Assembly (NCBI GenBank): GCA_017438975.1
Contig: JAFRUH010000033.1
Location: forward strand, 124,001 to 188,000
DNA: 64,000 bases
From: Bacteroidales bacterium
GTDB taxonomy: Bacteria > Bacteroidota > Bacteroidia > Bacteroidales > UBA932
Direction: 5' to 3'
Shown here: in pieces, positions 17,640-26,613 of the stretch
Numbering within the stretch: position 1 is the stretch's first letter
How the letters are laid out: each line of letters begins with the position of its first letter
Program-made: the position numbers and the translations under genes
The notes under the pieces: model-generated
What the model was told of the DNA's origin: nothing
The model's input: only the letters and a program-made list of their open reading frames with translations
The model's database searches: none

Positions 17640-19082
17640 TTAGTTGATCTCGCGGGCCCGTTCGTACCCGTCCTTCGCATTCCAGGTCAGGGCGAAGAAG
17701 AAGCCGCCGATGAGGGACACGACTGCGAGAATCAGGAAAAGATAATCCCAGAAAACATCTCCGAAATGGTCGGAAAGGGCGCCGATGCCGATCCCGGTAA
17801 AGAGATTGGCGCAGTAGCTGACGATTCCGACGAGGCCGACCGCCGCCGAAGCGGCCTTCTTGGTAGCCTGTCCGGCAGCCACGACGCCGGCCAGGGTCTG
17901 GGGGCCGTAAAGGATGAACCCGACGAGACCGAGCCCGATGCAGTAAGGAATGAATCCCCAGCTCTTCGGCATGAGCCAGAGGAAGAGCAGGGCGAGGGCG
18001 GTCAGGCCCATCCAGATCGTCGCGACATGCTGGCCTTTGCTCTTGAACAGCTTGTCCGTGACGAAACCGGACACGACCATGCCGACGATTCCGCAGATCT
18101 CGAAAGCCGCGACGGCGATACCCGCCTGCTGCGGGGTGAAGCCCTGGCCTCCCTGGGTCATGAATTTCGGGCCCCAGTCGAAGATGGCGAACCGGACGAT
18201 ATAGACGAAGATGTCGGCGATCGCAAGGAACCAGATCACCGGATTCCGGAAGACCATTTTCCGTACGAAGACCTTGTAATGGGCGGTCGAATCATCCTCG
18301 TCCATGGACGTCTGCGTCCCTTCCAGCTCGGGCAGGCCGACGGATTTCGGCGTGTCCCGGATGGCGAACCACATGAAAATCACACCCGCAAGGCCGATCA
18401 GGGCCGGAATCCAGAAACACCACTGCCAGGCGCCGACGTGCTCCGCGGCCTGGATGACGGCCGGATCCGCCACATCCTTTCCCAGGTTCCCGGCGATCCG
18501 GGCCACGACGCCCGAGTCCGACGAGAGGTTACGGCCGAGGCCGCCGATGATGGCGCCGCAAAGGATTGAAACCAGAGCGCCGCCGATCGAGTGGGCCGTG
18601 TTCCAGATCGACATCTTCGACGCGAGCTCCTTGGGAGGGATCCAATGGACCAGAAGCCGGTTGCAGGGGGCGAACCCCACGCCCTGCGCGATGTTGTTCA
18701 GGATCAGCAGCACCGCGATGGACATGACGAAGGCGTTGATGAAATCCGGTCCCTCCGTCGTCCCGGTAATCCAGTGGCTCAGGTCCGCGGTCCATCCGAA
18801 CAGGAAATTGATCAGCACGCTGACGGAAAGGCCGATGGCGAAGTGCCAGCGGGCGTTGGCCCTGTCGGCGATGACTCCGTTGATGAACTTGGAAATTCCG
18901 TAAATGATGCCGACAAGGGACAGGATGATACCGAAACTGGTGTTCTTGATTCCATATTCGGCCCCCAGTGCGGGCATCGCAAAAGCGAAATTCTTGCGGA
19001 CGAAATAAAAAATCGAATACCCGATCATCGTGGAGAGGATAACTCTCCACTGCCAATACTGAAAGCTCTTTTTAGTCTGCAT
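17640..19082 (-). CDS. Organophosphate:phosphate antiporter, GlpT/UhpT family (MFS)
   Basis: 480 aa with 12 predicted membrane segments. YSIFYFVRKNFAFAMPALG near residue 25 is the OPA-family signature, and FINGVIADRANARWH is the MFS loop-2 motif. Members swap inorganic phosphate for glycerol-3-phosphate, hexose-6-phosphate or phosphoglycerate across the inner membrane. It lies downstream of two glycerophosphodiesterases and mtlD on the same strand, so the cargo is likely a polyol phosphate released outside. It has its own promoter, separate from the upstream operon by an 81-base gap. Exact cargo (glycerol-3-phosphate, mannitol-1-phosphate or other) is open. Confidence 0.88.
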   Translation of the reverse strand: MQTKKSFQYWQWRVILSTMIGYSIFYFVRKNFAFAMPALGAEYGIKNTSFGIILSLVGIIYGISKFINGVIADRANARWHFAIGLSVSVLINFLFGWTADLSHWITGTTEGPDFINAFVMSIAVLLILNNIAQGVGFAPCNRLLVHWIPPKELASKMSIWNTAHSIGGALVSILCGAIIGGLGRNLSSDSGVVARIAGNLGKDVADPAVIQAAEHVGAWQWCFWIPALIGLAGVIFMWFAIRDTPKSVGLPELEGTQTSMDEDDSTAHYKVFVRKMVFRNPVIWFLAIADIFVYIVRFAIFDWGPKFMTQGGQGFTPQQAGIAVAAFEICGIVGMVVSGFVTDKLFKSKGQHVATIWMGLTALALLFLWLMPKSWGFIPYCIGLGLVGFILYGPQTLAGVVAAGQATKKAASAAVGLVGIVSYCANLFTGIGIGALSDHFGDVFWDYLFLILAVVSLIGGFFFALTWNAKDGYERAREIN

Positions 19083-19107
19083 ACTGTTCCCTCCAGAATC
19101 TGAAGAA

Positions 19108-19139
19108 CAAATATAATGAATCGGAACGGTTCCGGCAAA
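19108..19139 (-). promoter_or_regulatory. Promoter of the GlpT-like transporter
   Basis: On the minus strand TTTG (19139-19136), 20 bases, and TATATTTG (19115-19108) match the Bacteroidetes consensus in sequence and spacing. The leader to the start at 19082 would be about 23 nt. Confidence 0.75.
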
Positions 19140-19163
19140 TCCCCGGTCCCTTGCTGCGGCAGG

Positions 19164-20156
19164 CTATTCCGTCGCCCGGAGAGGGAGGGAGCGGAGGGTC
19201 TTCCGGTCGACGGGAAGGCCGACCCAGTCGGCGGGATAATCGGTTTCGATCAGGTCCGGCTGTGAAAGCAGGGTCCGCATATAGGCCGCCCTGCGGTCGA
19301 CGGGATTCTTGATCTTGTCATCGGTCTGGGTCACGGAGACGATGATCATGACGCCCTTCTCGTGCAGTTTCCGGTAGATTTCCTGCATTTCGGGACGAAT
19401 CGAGGTCCGGCTGGCCGCAATGATGTGGTCCCAGGGAATCTGACTCCTGTCGTATGCCTCGTAATGTTCGGGCTTGCTGATCTCGACGCAGAACATCACA
19501 TCCTGCACCCCGTTGTTCCAATAATACAACGCCTCGTCGAGGGAGCGTAGCGAGAGGAACATGTTCCTGTACCCGGCCCAGTCCCCGCCGGGCTTGAACT
19601 GGCGGATATAATAGTCGAGGGCCCGTTTCTTGTCCTCTTCGGATACGCCTTTGGTGTTGATGTACTTGTTGTCGAAATTGAAAGCGACCTTGCCCTTCCC
19701 CCATTCCAGGACCTCTTTCAGGGCCGGAATCCGGTAATCCGTCACCTTGCCCTGCCGGTCGACGAGGCGCAGCTGCTGAAGCTCTTCATACGTATAGTCC
19801 GCCACCCGTCCCTTGCCGGTCGTCGTCCGGTCGAGGGTCAGGTCATGCATCAGGACCATCACGCTGTCCTTCGTGAAGCTGAAATCGATCTCGAAGAAGG
19901 TCGGCATCATCGACAGGGTCTTTTCGCAGGAGGCGATGCAGTTCTCGGGGAATCCTTCCTGCATGCCGCCCCGGTGGGCGCTGATGATGATATCCCGGTC
20001 GGGATCATAATGGAAATACGCCTGGCAGTCCTCGAAAGAGGTGATATTGACGGCGTTGTCCGGTCCGGGAACGGGATAGGAGGGGGCTGCCGGTTTCTTG
20101 GGACCGCAGGAAAGGGCGGTGGCAATCACCGCGAAAAGAAAGAGAATCCGTTTCAT
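19164..20156 (-). CDS. Glycerophosphodiester phosphodiesterase lipoprotein (GDPD), copy 2
   Basis: 330 aa. MKRILFLFAVIATALSCGPK is a lipoprotein signal. IISAHRGGMQEGFPENCIAS carries the catalytic His and the metal-binding pattern of the GDPD TIM barrel, FFEIDFSFTKDSVMVLMHDLTLDRTTTGKG holds the metal ligands and the second His, and RIPALKEVLEWGKGKVAFNFDNKYI follows as in the family. It cleaves glycerophosphodiesters to glycerol-3-phosphate plus an alcohol, acting in the periplasm or at the outer membrane. Its start overlaps the mtlD stop by four bases, so the two are co-translated. A second GDPD lies at 26613-27569. Confidence 0.92.
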   Translation of the reverse strand: MKRILFLFAVIATALSCGPKKPAAPSYPVPGPDNAVNITSFEDCQAYFHYDPDRDIIISAHRGGMQEGFPENCIASCEKTLSMMPTFFEIDFSFTKDSVMVLMHDLTLDRTTTGKGRVADYTYEELQQLRLVDRQGKVTDYRIPALKEVLEWGKGKVAFNFDNKYINTKGVSEEDKKRALDYYIRQFKPGGDWAGYRNMFLSLRSLDEALYYWNNGVQDVMFCVEISKPEHYEAYDRSQIPWDHIIAASRTSIRPEMQEIYRKLHEKGVMIIVSVTQTDDKIKNPVDRRAAYMRTLLSQPDLIETDYPADWVGLPVDRKTLRSLPLRATE

Positions 20157-21289
20157 GGAACAATCGTTTTATAAGCGTCCGCGACAGCCCGGACAAGCCC
20201 GGGCGTGGACAGGGACATGATCTCGGAGATGGCTCCTTCAAGTCCAAAGGTAGCGATTAATTCTTGAATCCGGGCACATTGCGGGTCGTCCGGACGGTTA
20301 AAACGGAGCGCCGCGGCCGCGGCCCGGCAGAGATGAGCCGTCGGAAGGCCGAAGCCCGCAGCCATTTCCAGGGGATAGGCGAAGTACAAGGGGGCGGAGA
20401 GCTTCCGCAGCGGATCGCGCCCGACACGGGCGACGGTATCTTTCAGGTATGGATTCCGGAAACGGCTGAGAATCCGGTCGATATACGCGTACTGCTCCCG
20501 GGGGTCGAGGGAGAATTTCCGGATCAGGGCTTCGGAACTCTCGCCCATGACGCCGTGGACTTCCGCGAGGACCGACGGGTCGTCCAGGGCTTCGTAGATA
20601 TATGTATAGCCCTTCAGGGCTCCGAAATAAGCGGTTGAGCAGTGACCGGTATTGAGCGTATAAAGCTTTCGCTCGATGTGCGACAGGAGATCGTCCGTCA
20701 AGTGCATTCCCGGGACGGGAGGAAGCTCCGAAATGAGCTGGGGCCGGTCGACGTTCCACTCGTAAAACTCCTCGACGGCGACGTCCAGGGGCTTTTCACA
20801 GGCAATCGGAGGAACGATCCGGTCGACGCTGCAGTCCGCAAAGGCGACATAGCTTTCCGCCCAGATCCTGTCCGTGACGTCCAGGCTTTCGAAGACCATC
20901 CCCTTCAACATCGAGGTCGCCCGGACCCCGTTTTCGCAGGCGATGACGGTTAGGGGCTCCCTGCGCCAGGCATCCCTGCGGCGCCGGATTCCTTCAGCGA
21001 TGACGGGAGCGACACCGGGAAGGAACTTCACGCTGACCGCCGTCGTCACGAGGTCCGCCTCGGGAATCAAGTCCGCCGCTTCTGGAAGAAGGACGGCACG
21101 CATTCCCCGGACTTCCTCGTCCCGGCAGACCGTGTCCATGACATGGACCGTATAGCCGCCTTCCCGGTTGATGAGGCCGACGATCCGCTCGTCGACATCC
21201 GCGAAGACAACATCGAAACCGGCGCGGCGAAGAACCGCGCCGATGAATCCCCTGCCGATCTTTCCGGCCCCGAAATGAAGTGCGATCAT
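20153..21289 (-). CDS. mtlD: Mannitol-1-phosphate 5-dehydrogenase
   Basis: 378 aa from the ATG at 21289, matching the family length of about 382; longer open frames upstream only shadow the neighbouring gene. It opens with the NAD-binding motif HFGAGKIGRGFIGAVLRRAGF, then ADVDERIVGLINREGGYTVHVM. The middle contains LTVIACENGVRATSMLKGMV and the catalytic region TGHCSTAYFGALKGYTYIYEAL, characteristic of the polyol-dehydrogenase C-terminal domain. It interconverts mannitol-1-phosphate and fructose-6-phosphate. No mannitol PTS is near, and Bacteroidota generally lack one, so the phosphorylated polyol probably comes in through the GlpT-like antiporter. It starts 11 bases after the EEP gene and overlaps the GDPD start. 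Confidence 0.9.
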   Translation of the reverse strand: MIALHFGAGKIGRGFIGAVLRRAGFDVVFADVDERIVGLINREGGYTVHVMDTVCRDEEVRGMRAVLLPEAADLIPEADLVTTAVSVKFLPGVAPVIAEGIRRRRDAWRREPLTVIACENGVRATSMLKGMVFESLDVTDRIWAESYVAFADCSVDRIVPPIACEKPLDVAVEEFYEWNVDRPQLISELPPVPGMHLTDDLLSHIERKLYTLNTGHCSTAYFGALKGYTYIYEALDDPSVLAEVHGVMGESSEALIRKFSLDPREQYAYIDRILSRFRNPYLKDTVARVGRDPLRKLSAPLYFAYPLEMAAGFGLPTAHLCRAAAAALRFNRPDDPQCARIQELIATFGLEGAISEIMSLSTPGLVRAVADAYKTIVP

Positions 21290-21300
21290 TCCGCTAAAAA

Positions 21301-23079
21301 TCAAAAATCCACGAGGATCGGACGGTGGTCCGAAGAGTCGTAATAGTTCGACATGGCCCAGATCATATTGGTCCAGGACTCGTTCAGGACCAGGGCGTTC
21401 CGCACCCGGGCGTACATGTCGGGCGAAGCATAGATGAAATCGTACCGGGGCGGGTAGTTTCCGGCCGCATCGTTGGCCCAGGTCCGTGTCGCGAAGAAAT
21501 GACCCGGATACTTTTCCCCGATGATATCCTTGTAGAAGGTATGGTTCAGGATGTAGTCGTGACTGCTCAGGAAAGGGCTGTCCTCCGGCAGCTTGTACCG
21601 CCAGTTGTCCTTCCGGCTCCGGGTATTGAAGTCCCCCATCATCAGCCAGTTCCGGCAATCGGAAAAAGCGGGGTCTTCGATGCTCCTCTTGCAGATATAC
21701 TTGATTTCCGCCTCCCGCTGGGCATTCCCGCCGGCGCTGTTCGCGCTGTCGTAGTTCTGGTTCTTGATGACAAACTTGGCGTAGTAGCCGTAGGCGTGGG
21801 GCCAGAGATGGAGCGTCACGAAATTCACCTTGGTCCCGTTCACGTCGACTTCCTGGACGGCCGCCCCGTGGGAAACCGGACAGTATCCTTCGGGACAGTG
21901 GGCGTGATATTCCGCCGCGTGGCTCTTTCCGTCTGTCCATCCGTCGGCCATCTGCTGGTGTTCGGTATCGGTTTCCGTAATCAGGGCCAGCGTCCGGATG
22001 GGATACTTCGAGGTGATAACCTGCGGATAGTAGTCGTCCGCATAGATGCGATACCCCCCGATGGCCGTGTATTTATGGCCGTAAGTCGCGGCGAACTCCT
22101 CCCAGTGGGAGGGGAAATACCGGTCGGAAACAGCGCACATAGACGTACTCCGGTCCTTGTAGATCGACTGGGCCTCGCTCCAGACGCAGACGTCCGGATC
22201 ATACTTTTTGATGAACTCCCGGAAGTGCACGAAACCGGCCTGCTGGTCGCTCCACATGCCGTTCTGGATGTTCCAGTAGAGCACGCGGAGACCTTTTTCG
22301 GGGCGCTTCATCTTCGCCGTTTCGACGACCTTGATATTGTCGAGGTAAAAGCCGTGGTTCAGGGTTTTGACATTGGTCTCGCTGGACCAGTACAACATGG
22401 TTCCGTCCGTCGCCCCGGCGATATCGACCGTCACGGTGTTCCACCCTTCCCGGAGGACGCTGCGCGGGAAAAGGAGGTTGTGGTCGATGCCGTCGTGGGG
22501 GTCGGTCAGGGCATAAGGCCGCCCGTTCAGGGTCGCGGAAGTGATGACGCCGGCGAGGCAGGCCTTGAAGCAGAAATTATCGTCCATCCCCGGATCCGGC
22601 ATGACGTCGAAGGTCACGCGGATGTCGGAGACGCCCTTGATGGCCGAAAGCATCGGGGACTGGATGATGCCCCGCTTGTGTTCATTGTTGACGCCGCAGG
22701 AGAGGTATCCGATCCTCTCCTTGACGCGGAAAAGGTAGACCCAGGAACCGAAGCCCCGGCTCTTGACATAGTCGTCGCTGCAGATGTGGGAGGACCCGAC
22801 CGTCTTCCAGACCGTAGACTTGAAAGAGATGTGGCTGAGCGGGTTCTCGCAGTCGTCCTTGAAATTGTCCGACTGGATATAGGGGCCTTCCCCCATCGTG
22901 CAGGCGTCGAAATTCTCGGCGAAAAGGACGGTCTCCCCGCCCTCTCCCGGTCCGTCGGGCGCCGGTTCGGTCTTGTCGTCCGGTTTGACCGGTTCGATAT
23001 TGAGCGGTTCCCTGCAAGAGGTTGCACCGGCGAGGAATCCCGCCAGTGCAACGACTGCAAAGAATGTCTTCCGCCTCAT
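21301..23079 (-). CDS. Lipoprotein with endonuclease/exonuclease/phosphatase (EEP) domain
   Basis: 592 aa. MRRKTFFAVVALAGFLAGATSC is a lipoprotein signal. Residues 50-245 look like a beta-sandwich (jelly-roll) binding domain (FNTVTVDIAGATDGTMLYWSSETNV region). The EEP catalytic domain follows: LRVLYWNIQNGMWSD (Asn), VCVWSEAQS (metal-binding Glu), WLMMGDFNTRSRKDN (Asp and Asn), RYDFIYASPDMYARV (Asp) and the terminal SSDHRPILVDF (catalytic Asp-His). EEP enzymes cleave phosphodiesters in nucleic acids, sphingomyelin or phosphoinositides. It is adjacent to the repeat-rich lipoprotein (stop and start touch), so it is surface or periplasmic and acts on the locus substrate. Confidence 0.87.
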   Translation of the reverse strand: MRRKTFFAVVALAGFLAGATSCREPLNIEPVKPDDKTEPAPDGPGEGGETVLFAENFDACTMGEGPYIQSDNFKDDCENPLSHISFKSTVWKTVGSSHICSDDYVKSRGFGSWVYLFRVKERIGYLSCGVNNEHKRGIIQSPMLSAIKGVSDIRVTFDVMPDPGMDDNFCFKACLAGVITSATLNGRPYALTDPHDGIDHNLLFPRSVLREGWNTVTVDIAGATDGTMLYWSSETNVKTLNHGFYLDNIKVVETAKMKRPEKGLRVLYWNIQNGMWSDQQAGFVHFREFIKKYDPDVCVWSEAQSIYKDRSTSMCAVSDRYFPSHWEEFAATYGHKYTAIGGYRIYADDYYPQVITSKYPIRTLALITETDTEHQQMADGWTDGKSHAAEYHAHCPEGYCPVSHGAAVQEVDVNGTKVNFVTLHLWPHAYGYYAKFVIKNQNYDSANSAGGNAQREAEIKYICKRSIEDPAFSDCRNWLMMGDFNTRSRKDNWRYKLPEDSPFLSSHDYILNHTFYKDIIGEKYPGHFFATRTWANDAAGNYPPRYDFIYASPDMYARVRNALVLNESWTNMIWAMSNYYDSSDHRPILVDF

Positions 23080-26000
23080 TTATTTGGCGACGGTCGTTCC
23101 GGTCGCCTCGCCCTTGCTCGCGGGGCCCTGTACAAGGTCGCCGACGTTGGCGTCGGATACGGACTTGCCGTTCACGCTGCCGCCCGCGATGCAGTTCTCC
23201 AGCTTCGCGGAGGCGTTGTTACCGGCGATGGCGCCGGCCATGTCGGCATTGGCGCAGGTGACGGCGCCCGTGCTCTTCTCACCGGAGAGCGTCAGGGTGA
23301 CCGTGTTGGCGTCGCCGCCGGAAGCGGCCGCGACATATCCGACCACACCGCCTGCCATCGCACTGGCATTGTCGGAGGTCGCCGCGCTGACCGCACCGGT
23401 GTTGACATTGCCGGAGGAGAGAATCGGCTGCTTGTTCTTGATCAGCGCACCATAGATACCGCCCGCATAGACGGCTCCGGCGGCCTTGTTGGTAACCTTG
23501 ACCGCAGCGGTGTTGGTATTGCCGGTGACGCTCAGCGCAAGGCAGCCCTCTCCGAGGATACCGCCGGCCGCTACCTTGTTTGCATGGGTCGTGGTATTCT
23601 CGACAGAAACGGTGACCGCGCCCTTGTTGGTATTGCCGGAGATGATGTTATCCTTGTCGTTGGTCTGGCTGGCCTCCTGGAATCCGATGATACCGCCGGC
23701 GCTCTGCCAGTTGGCGTTCGCCTCCTGGGTCAGGGTGACCGTTGCTTCATTGGTGCAGTTCGTCACGGAGCCGCTCTTGTTGAGAACGCCCATGATGCCG
23801 CCGATACGGACAACCTGCAGGGTGTTGGCCGAAACGGCTCCCGTATTGGTACATCCGCTGATCGTTCCGCCGTTGTAGTCGGAACCGATGACTCCGCCGA
23901 TACTCATCCAGGTTGCAGGCGCTTCTCCCTGATCATAGGTGACATTGGCCTTGTTGTGGCAGTTCTCGACGGTGACCAGGCCGTTGATCCGGCCGATGAG
24001 GCCGCCGATATGGAGGACCTTGTTGACCTTGATGGAAACGGTCAGTTTCGCCTCGTTGGTGCAGTTGATGACCTGGGCTCCCTCCTTGTCGAGAAAACCT
24101 GCGATGGAGCCGAAGTCCGTCACCTGAGGGACGGTCCCGGACGACTTGAGGGTCGCCTTGTTGACACAGTTCTTGATGACCGAGTTCGCTCCGGCATGGC
24201 CGACCAGGCAGGAAACGCCCGTCTCGCCGGCTGCGGTACCCGCAACGAAATTGACCGTGGCGAAGGTCGTGATCCCCTCGAGGGTTCCGTTGTTCTCAGC
24301 GACAAGGCCGGTGAAGTAACCACCCTTCCCTTCCGCGGAGCCGATCTCGCTCACGCCGTCATAGGTTAGGCCGTCCTTCGTGCCGAAGCGCAGGTTCTTG
24401 ACCGTTCCGTTGTTGACGAGGATGAGACCGGTCGTGGCAGCCTGGGAAACGGACTTGATGTTATAGATGCTGTGGCCGAGACCGTCGATGACGACCCCTT
24501 CTTTGATTTCCGCGATCTGGAGCGACTCGATCGACGAGGCATCGATGTCCGCAAGGACCTTGACGACACCGTCCTCGGTCCATTCGGCATAGTCGGTCGC
24601 GGTCATGAAGGCCTTGAGGTCATCCGCACTCTTGAGGCCCTTCCCGTCGACGGCACCGCCGTTGAGGGCCGTCGGGTTCTCGACGACGCCCGTGGACGCA
24701 GAGCCCTGGATCAGGGCGGCCATGTTGCCGGCCGTCACGGTTACGCCGTTGACGGTACCGCCGACCTGGCTGTCGACAAGTTTGCCGTTGCCGTTGAAGC
24801 CCGCGATCGAACCGACGCCGGCGGTATTGGCGCAGACGACGTCACCCGTGTTCTTCTCGTTCTTGAGCGTCAGCGTGACCTTATTGGCGTCACCACCGCT
24901 GGCCGGGGCGATATATCCCACGACACCGCCGGCGTAAGCCGCCGCGTTGTCGGAGGTAGAAGCGCTGACCTTGCCGGCGTTGACATTGCCGGAAGCCTCG
25001 ATCTCGGCGGAGTGCTTGTACAGACCGCCATAGATACCACCCGCATAGACAGCGCCGGAAGCGGCGTTGGTGACGGAGATATTTCCGAGGTTGGTGTTGT
25101 TCGTTATGTTCAGCTGCAGGGCGCCTGCACCGATGATACCGCCGACGCTGACCCTGTTGGTATGGGTCGTCGTATTCTCGAGCGTCGCCGTAACGTTACC
25201 CTTGTTGGTCGAGCCGGTAACGATATTGTCCTTGTCGTTGTTGCCGCTCTTCTCCTGGAAACCGAGGATACCGCCGACCGCCTGCCAGTTGCCGTTGGCG
25301 GTCTGGATCAGGGTGACAGGAGCGTTGTTGACAGCGCCGGAAATCTTTCCGCCGGTGTTCATGACGCCCATGATACCGCCCATACGGACGACCTGCTGGT
25401 TGTTGGAGGAGACGGCCCCATTGTTGACGGGATCCGTGATGACTGCTCCGTTGTAGGCCGTTCCGATGACGCCGCCGATACTCATCCAGGTTGAAGGAGC
25501 TTCCTCCTGGACATAGGAGACCTCACCGTTGTTGACGAGCTTGGTGAAGGTTCCGCCCGCGTCGGTACGTCCGAGGACACCACCCATCATGATGACTTTC
25601 TTGATCGGGATGCTTACGGAGAGGTTCGTGTCGTTGGAACAGTTCTCGATCAGGGTGCCCGGGTTCAGGACATAGCCGACAACACCGCCGATGGCCGTTT
25701 CCGCCGCTACGGTTCCGGAGGCGAAGATGGCCGCACGGTTGGAGCAGCTCCGGACGACGGAGGCGCTTTCATCTCCGACCCTCGCGGTTCCGACGATACC
25801 GCCGACACCGTACTTGGAAGTAACGGAGGTCTGGCCGACGAACTTGATCGTCACAAAGCTCGTGACATTCTCGATCGTACCGGTGTTGACAGCGACGAGA
25901 CCCGTGCTGGATCCGCCCTGGCCGTCCGCTGCGGCGATCTGGCTGACACCGTCATACTTGGCGCCGTCCGCAGAACCGAAGACGAGGTTCTTGATCGTAC

Positions 26001-26613
26001 CGTTGTTCAGGAGGAAGAGACCTGTCGTCTCGCCTGTGGCCTCCACCTTGAAGTTGTAGATCCTGTGGCCCTGGCCGTCCAGGACACCGTTGTAGACGCC
26101 GACCGGGGTGAGGTTCGCACCGCCCATGTCGATATCGTTGAAGACCTTGGTCACGTCAGAGGAGGTGAAATCCTTCGCCATCTCGAGGAAGGTCTTCACG
26201 TCTTCGGCCGTATAGAGCTCGGTCCCCGGAGGAACCGGTCCGGCCGGTGCGGCCTGGTTGACCGTCAGGGTCGCCGAAGCACCGTTCGGTCCGTTCAGGA
26301 TGACCTGTCCGGAACGAGGGGTCTCTTCGACCGTGTTTTCCGCGACGGCGAGCGTAAGGGACGTCGTCGCCCGGGTTCCTGTCTGAGGGGCGACCTGGAT
26401 CCAGTTCACGGAGGAGCTGGCGGTCCAGTCGCAGTTGGCGCTCAGGGCAACCGTCGCCTGGGAAGCGGCGGCCGGAACGGAAATCGTCTCGCTGGCAAAG
26501 GAGACCACCGGAGCGGATTCCGGCACGGTTTCCACGATCTGCTCGCAGCCGAAGGCGACGGGCAAAGACAGGAGAACAATTGCTAAATGCTTGATATTCA
26601 TAATACTTTTCAT
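23080..26613 (-). CDS. Large BACON-domain surface lipoprotein with two tandem ~525-aa GLUG-like repeat halves
   Basis: 1177 aa. The start at 26613 is chosen because its ATG shares a base with the stop of the GDPD gene (TAATG); an internal ATG at 26601 is possible. A lipoprotein signal (LAIVLLSLPVAFGCEQ) is followed by a BACON domain (about residues 30-125, with CDWTASSSVNWIQVAPQTG). The rest is two copies, starting near residues 132 and 658, of the same unit: a short helical start (AEDVKTFLEMA / ADDLKAFMTAT), then GHRIYNFK / GHSIYNIK, then many short turns of the form G-x-I-x-N-x-x-N-x-G, as in right-handed beta-helices with GLUG repeats. Likely a surface binding protein or adhesin for the locus. 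The duplication is unusually clean. Confidence 0.82.
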   Translation of the reverse strand: MKSIMNIKHLAIVLLSLPVAFGCEQIVETVPESAPVVSFASETISVPAAASQATVALSANCDWTASSSVNWIQVAPQTGTRATTSLTLAVAENTVEETPRSGQVILNGPNGASATLTVNQAAPAGPVPPGTELYTAEDVKTFLEMAKDFTSSDVTKVFNDIDMGGANLTPVGVYNGVLDGQGHRIYNFKVEATGETTGLFLLNNGTIKNLVFGSADGAKYDGVSQIAAADGQGGSSTGLVAVNTGTIENVTSFVTIKFVGQTSVTSKYGVGGIVGTARVGDESASVVRSCSNRAAIFASGTVAAETAIGGVVGYVLNPGTLIENCSNDTNLSVSIPIKKVIMMGGVLGRTDAGGTFTKLVNNGEVSYVQEEAPSTWMSIGGVIGTAYNGAVITDPVNNGAVSSNNQQVVRMGGIMGVMNTGGKISGAVNNAPVTLIQTANGNWQAVGGILGFQEKSGNNDKDNIVTGSTNKGNVTATLENTTTHTNRVSVGGIIGAGALQLNITNNTNLGNISVTNAASGAVYAGGIYGGLYKHSAEIEASGNVNAGKVSASTSDNAAAYAGGVVGYIAPASGGDANKVTLTLKNEKNTGDVVCANTAGVGSIAGFNGNGKLVDSQVGGTVNGVTVTAGNMAALIQGSASTGVVENPTALNGGAVDGKGLKSADDLKAFMTATDYAEWTEDGVVKVLADIDASSIESLQIAEIKEGVVIDGLGHSIYNIKSVSQAATTGLILVNNGTVKNLRFGTKDGLTYDGVSEIGSAEGKGGYFTGLVAENNGTLEGITTFATVNFVAGTAAGETGVSCLVGHAGANSVIKNCVNKATLKSSGTVPQVTDFGSIAGFLDKEGAQVINCTNEAKLTVSIKVNKVLHIGGLIGRINGLVTVENCHNKANVTYDQGEAPATWMSIGGVIGSDYNGGTISGCTNTGAVSANTLQVVRIGGIMGVLNKSGSVTNCTNEATVTLTQEANANWQSAGGIIGFQEASQTNDKDNIISGNTNKGAVTVSVENTTTHANKVAAGGILGEGCLALSVTGNTNTAAVKVTNKAAGAVYAGGIYGALIKNKQPILSSGNVNTGAVSAATSDNASAMAGGVVGYVAAASGGDANTVTLTLSGEKSTGAVTCANADMAGAIAGNNASAKLENCIAGGSVNGKSVSDANVGDLVQGPASKGEATGTTVAK

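Noticed and set aside
20153-21940. mtlD read as a 595-aa protein
   Set aside because: The first 217 codons are antisense-frame readings within the EEP gene; the ATG at 21289 gives the normal family length and the NAD motif at the N-terminus.
21325-24369. Long plus-strand open frame of about 1000 codons
   Set aside because: It runs antisense to the EEP lipoprotein and the BACON/GLUG gene, has no recognisable domain and a composition typical of the reverse strand of GC-rich genes. The same holds for long antisense frames at 29994-32624, 35399-37588, 38450-40417, 43145-45595 and 10870-12444.
23080-26613. Repeated short motifs first looked like a tandem-repeat or CRISPR-like array
   Set aside because: The repeats are in-frame protein repeats without constant DNA repeats and spacers; no cas gene is in the window.
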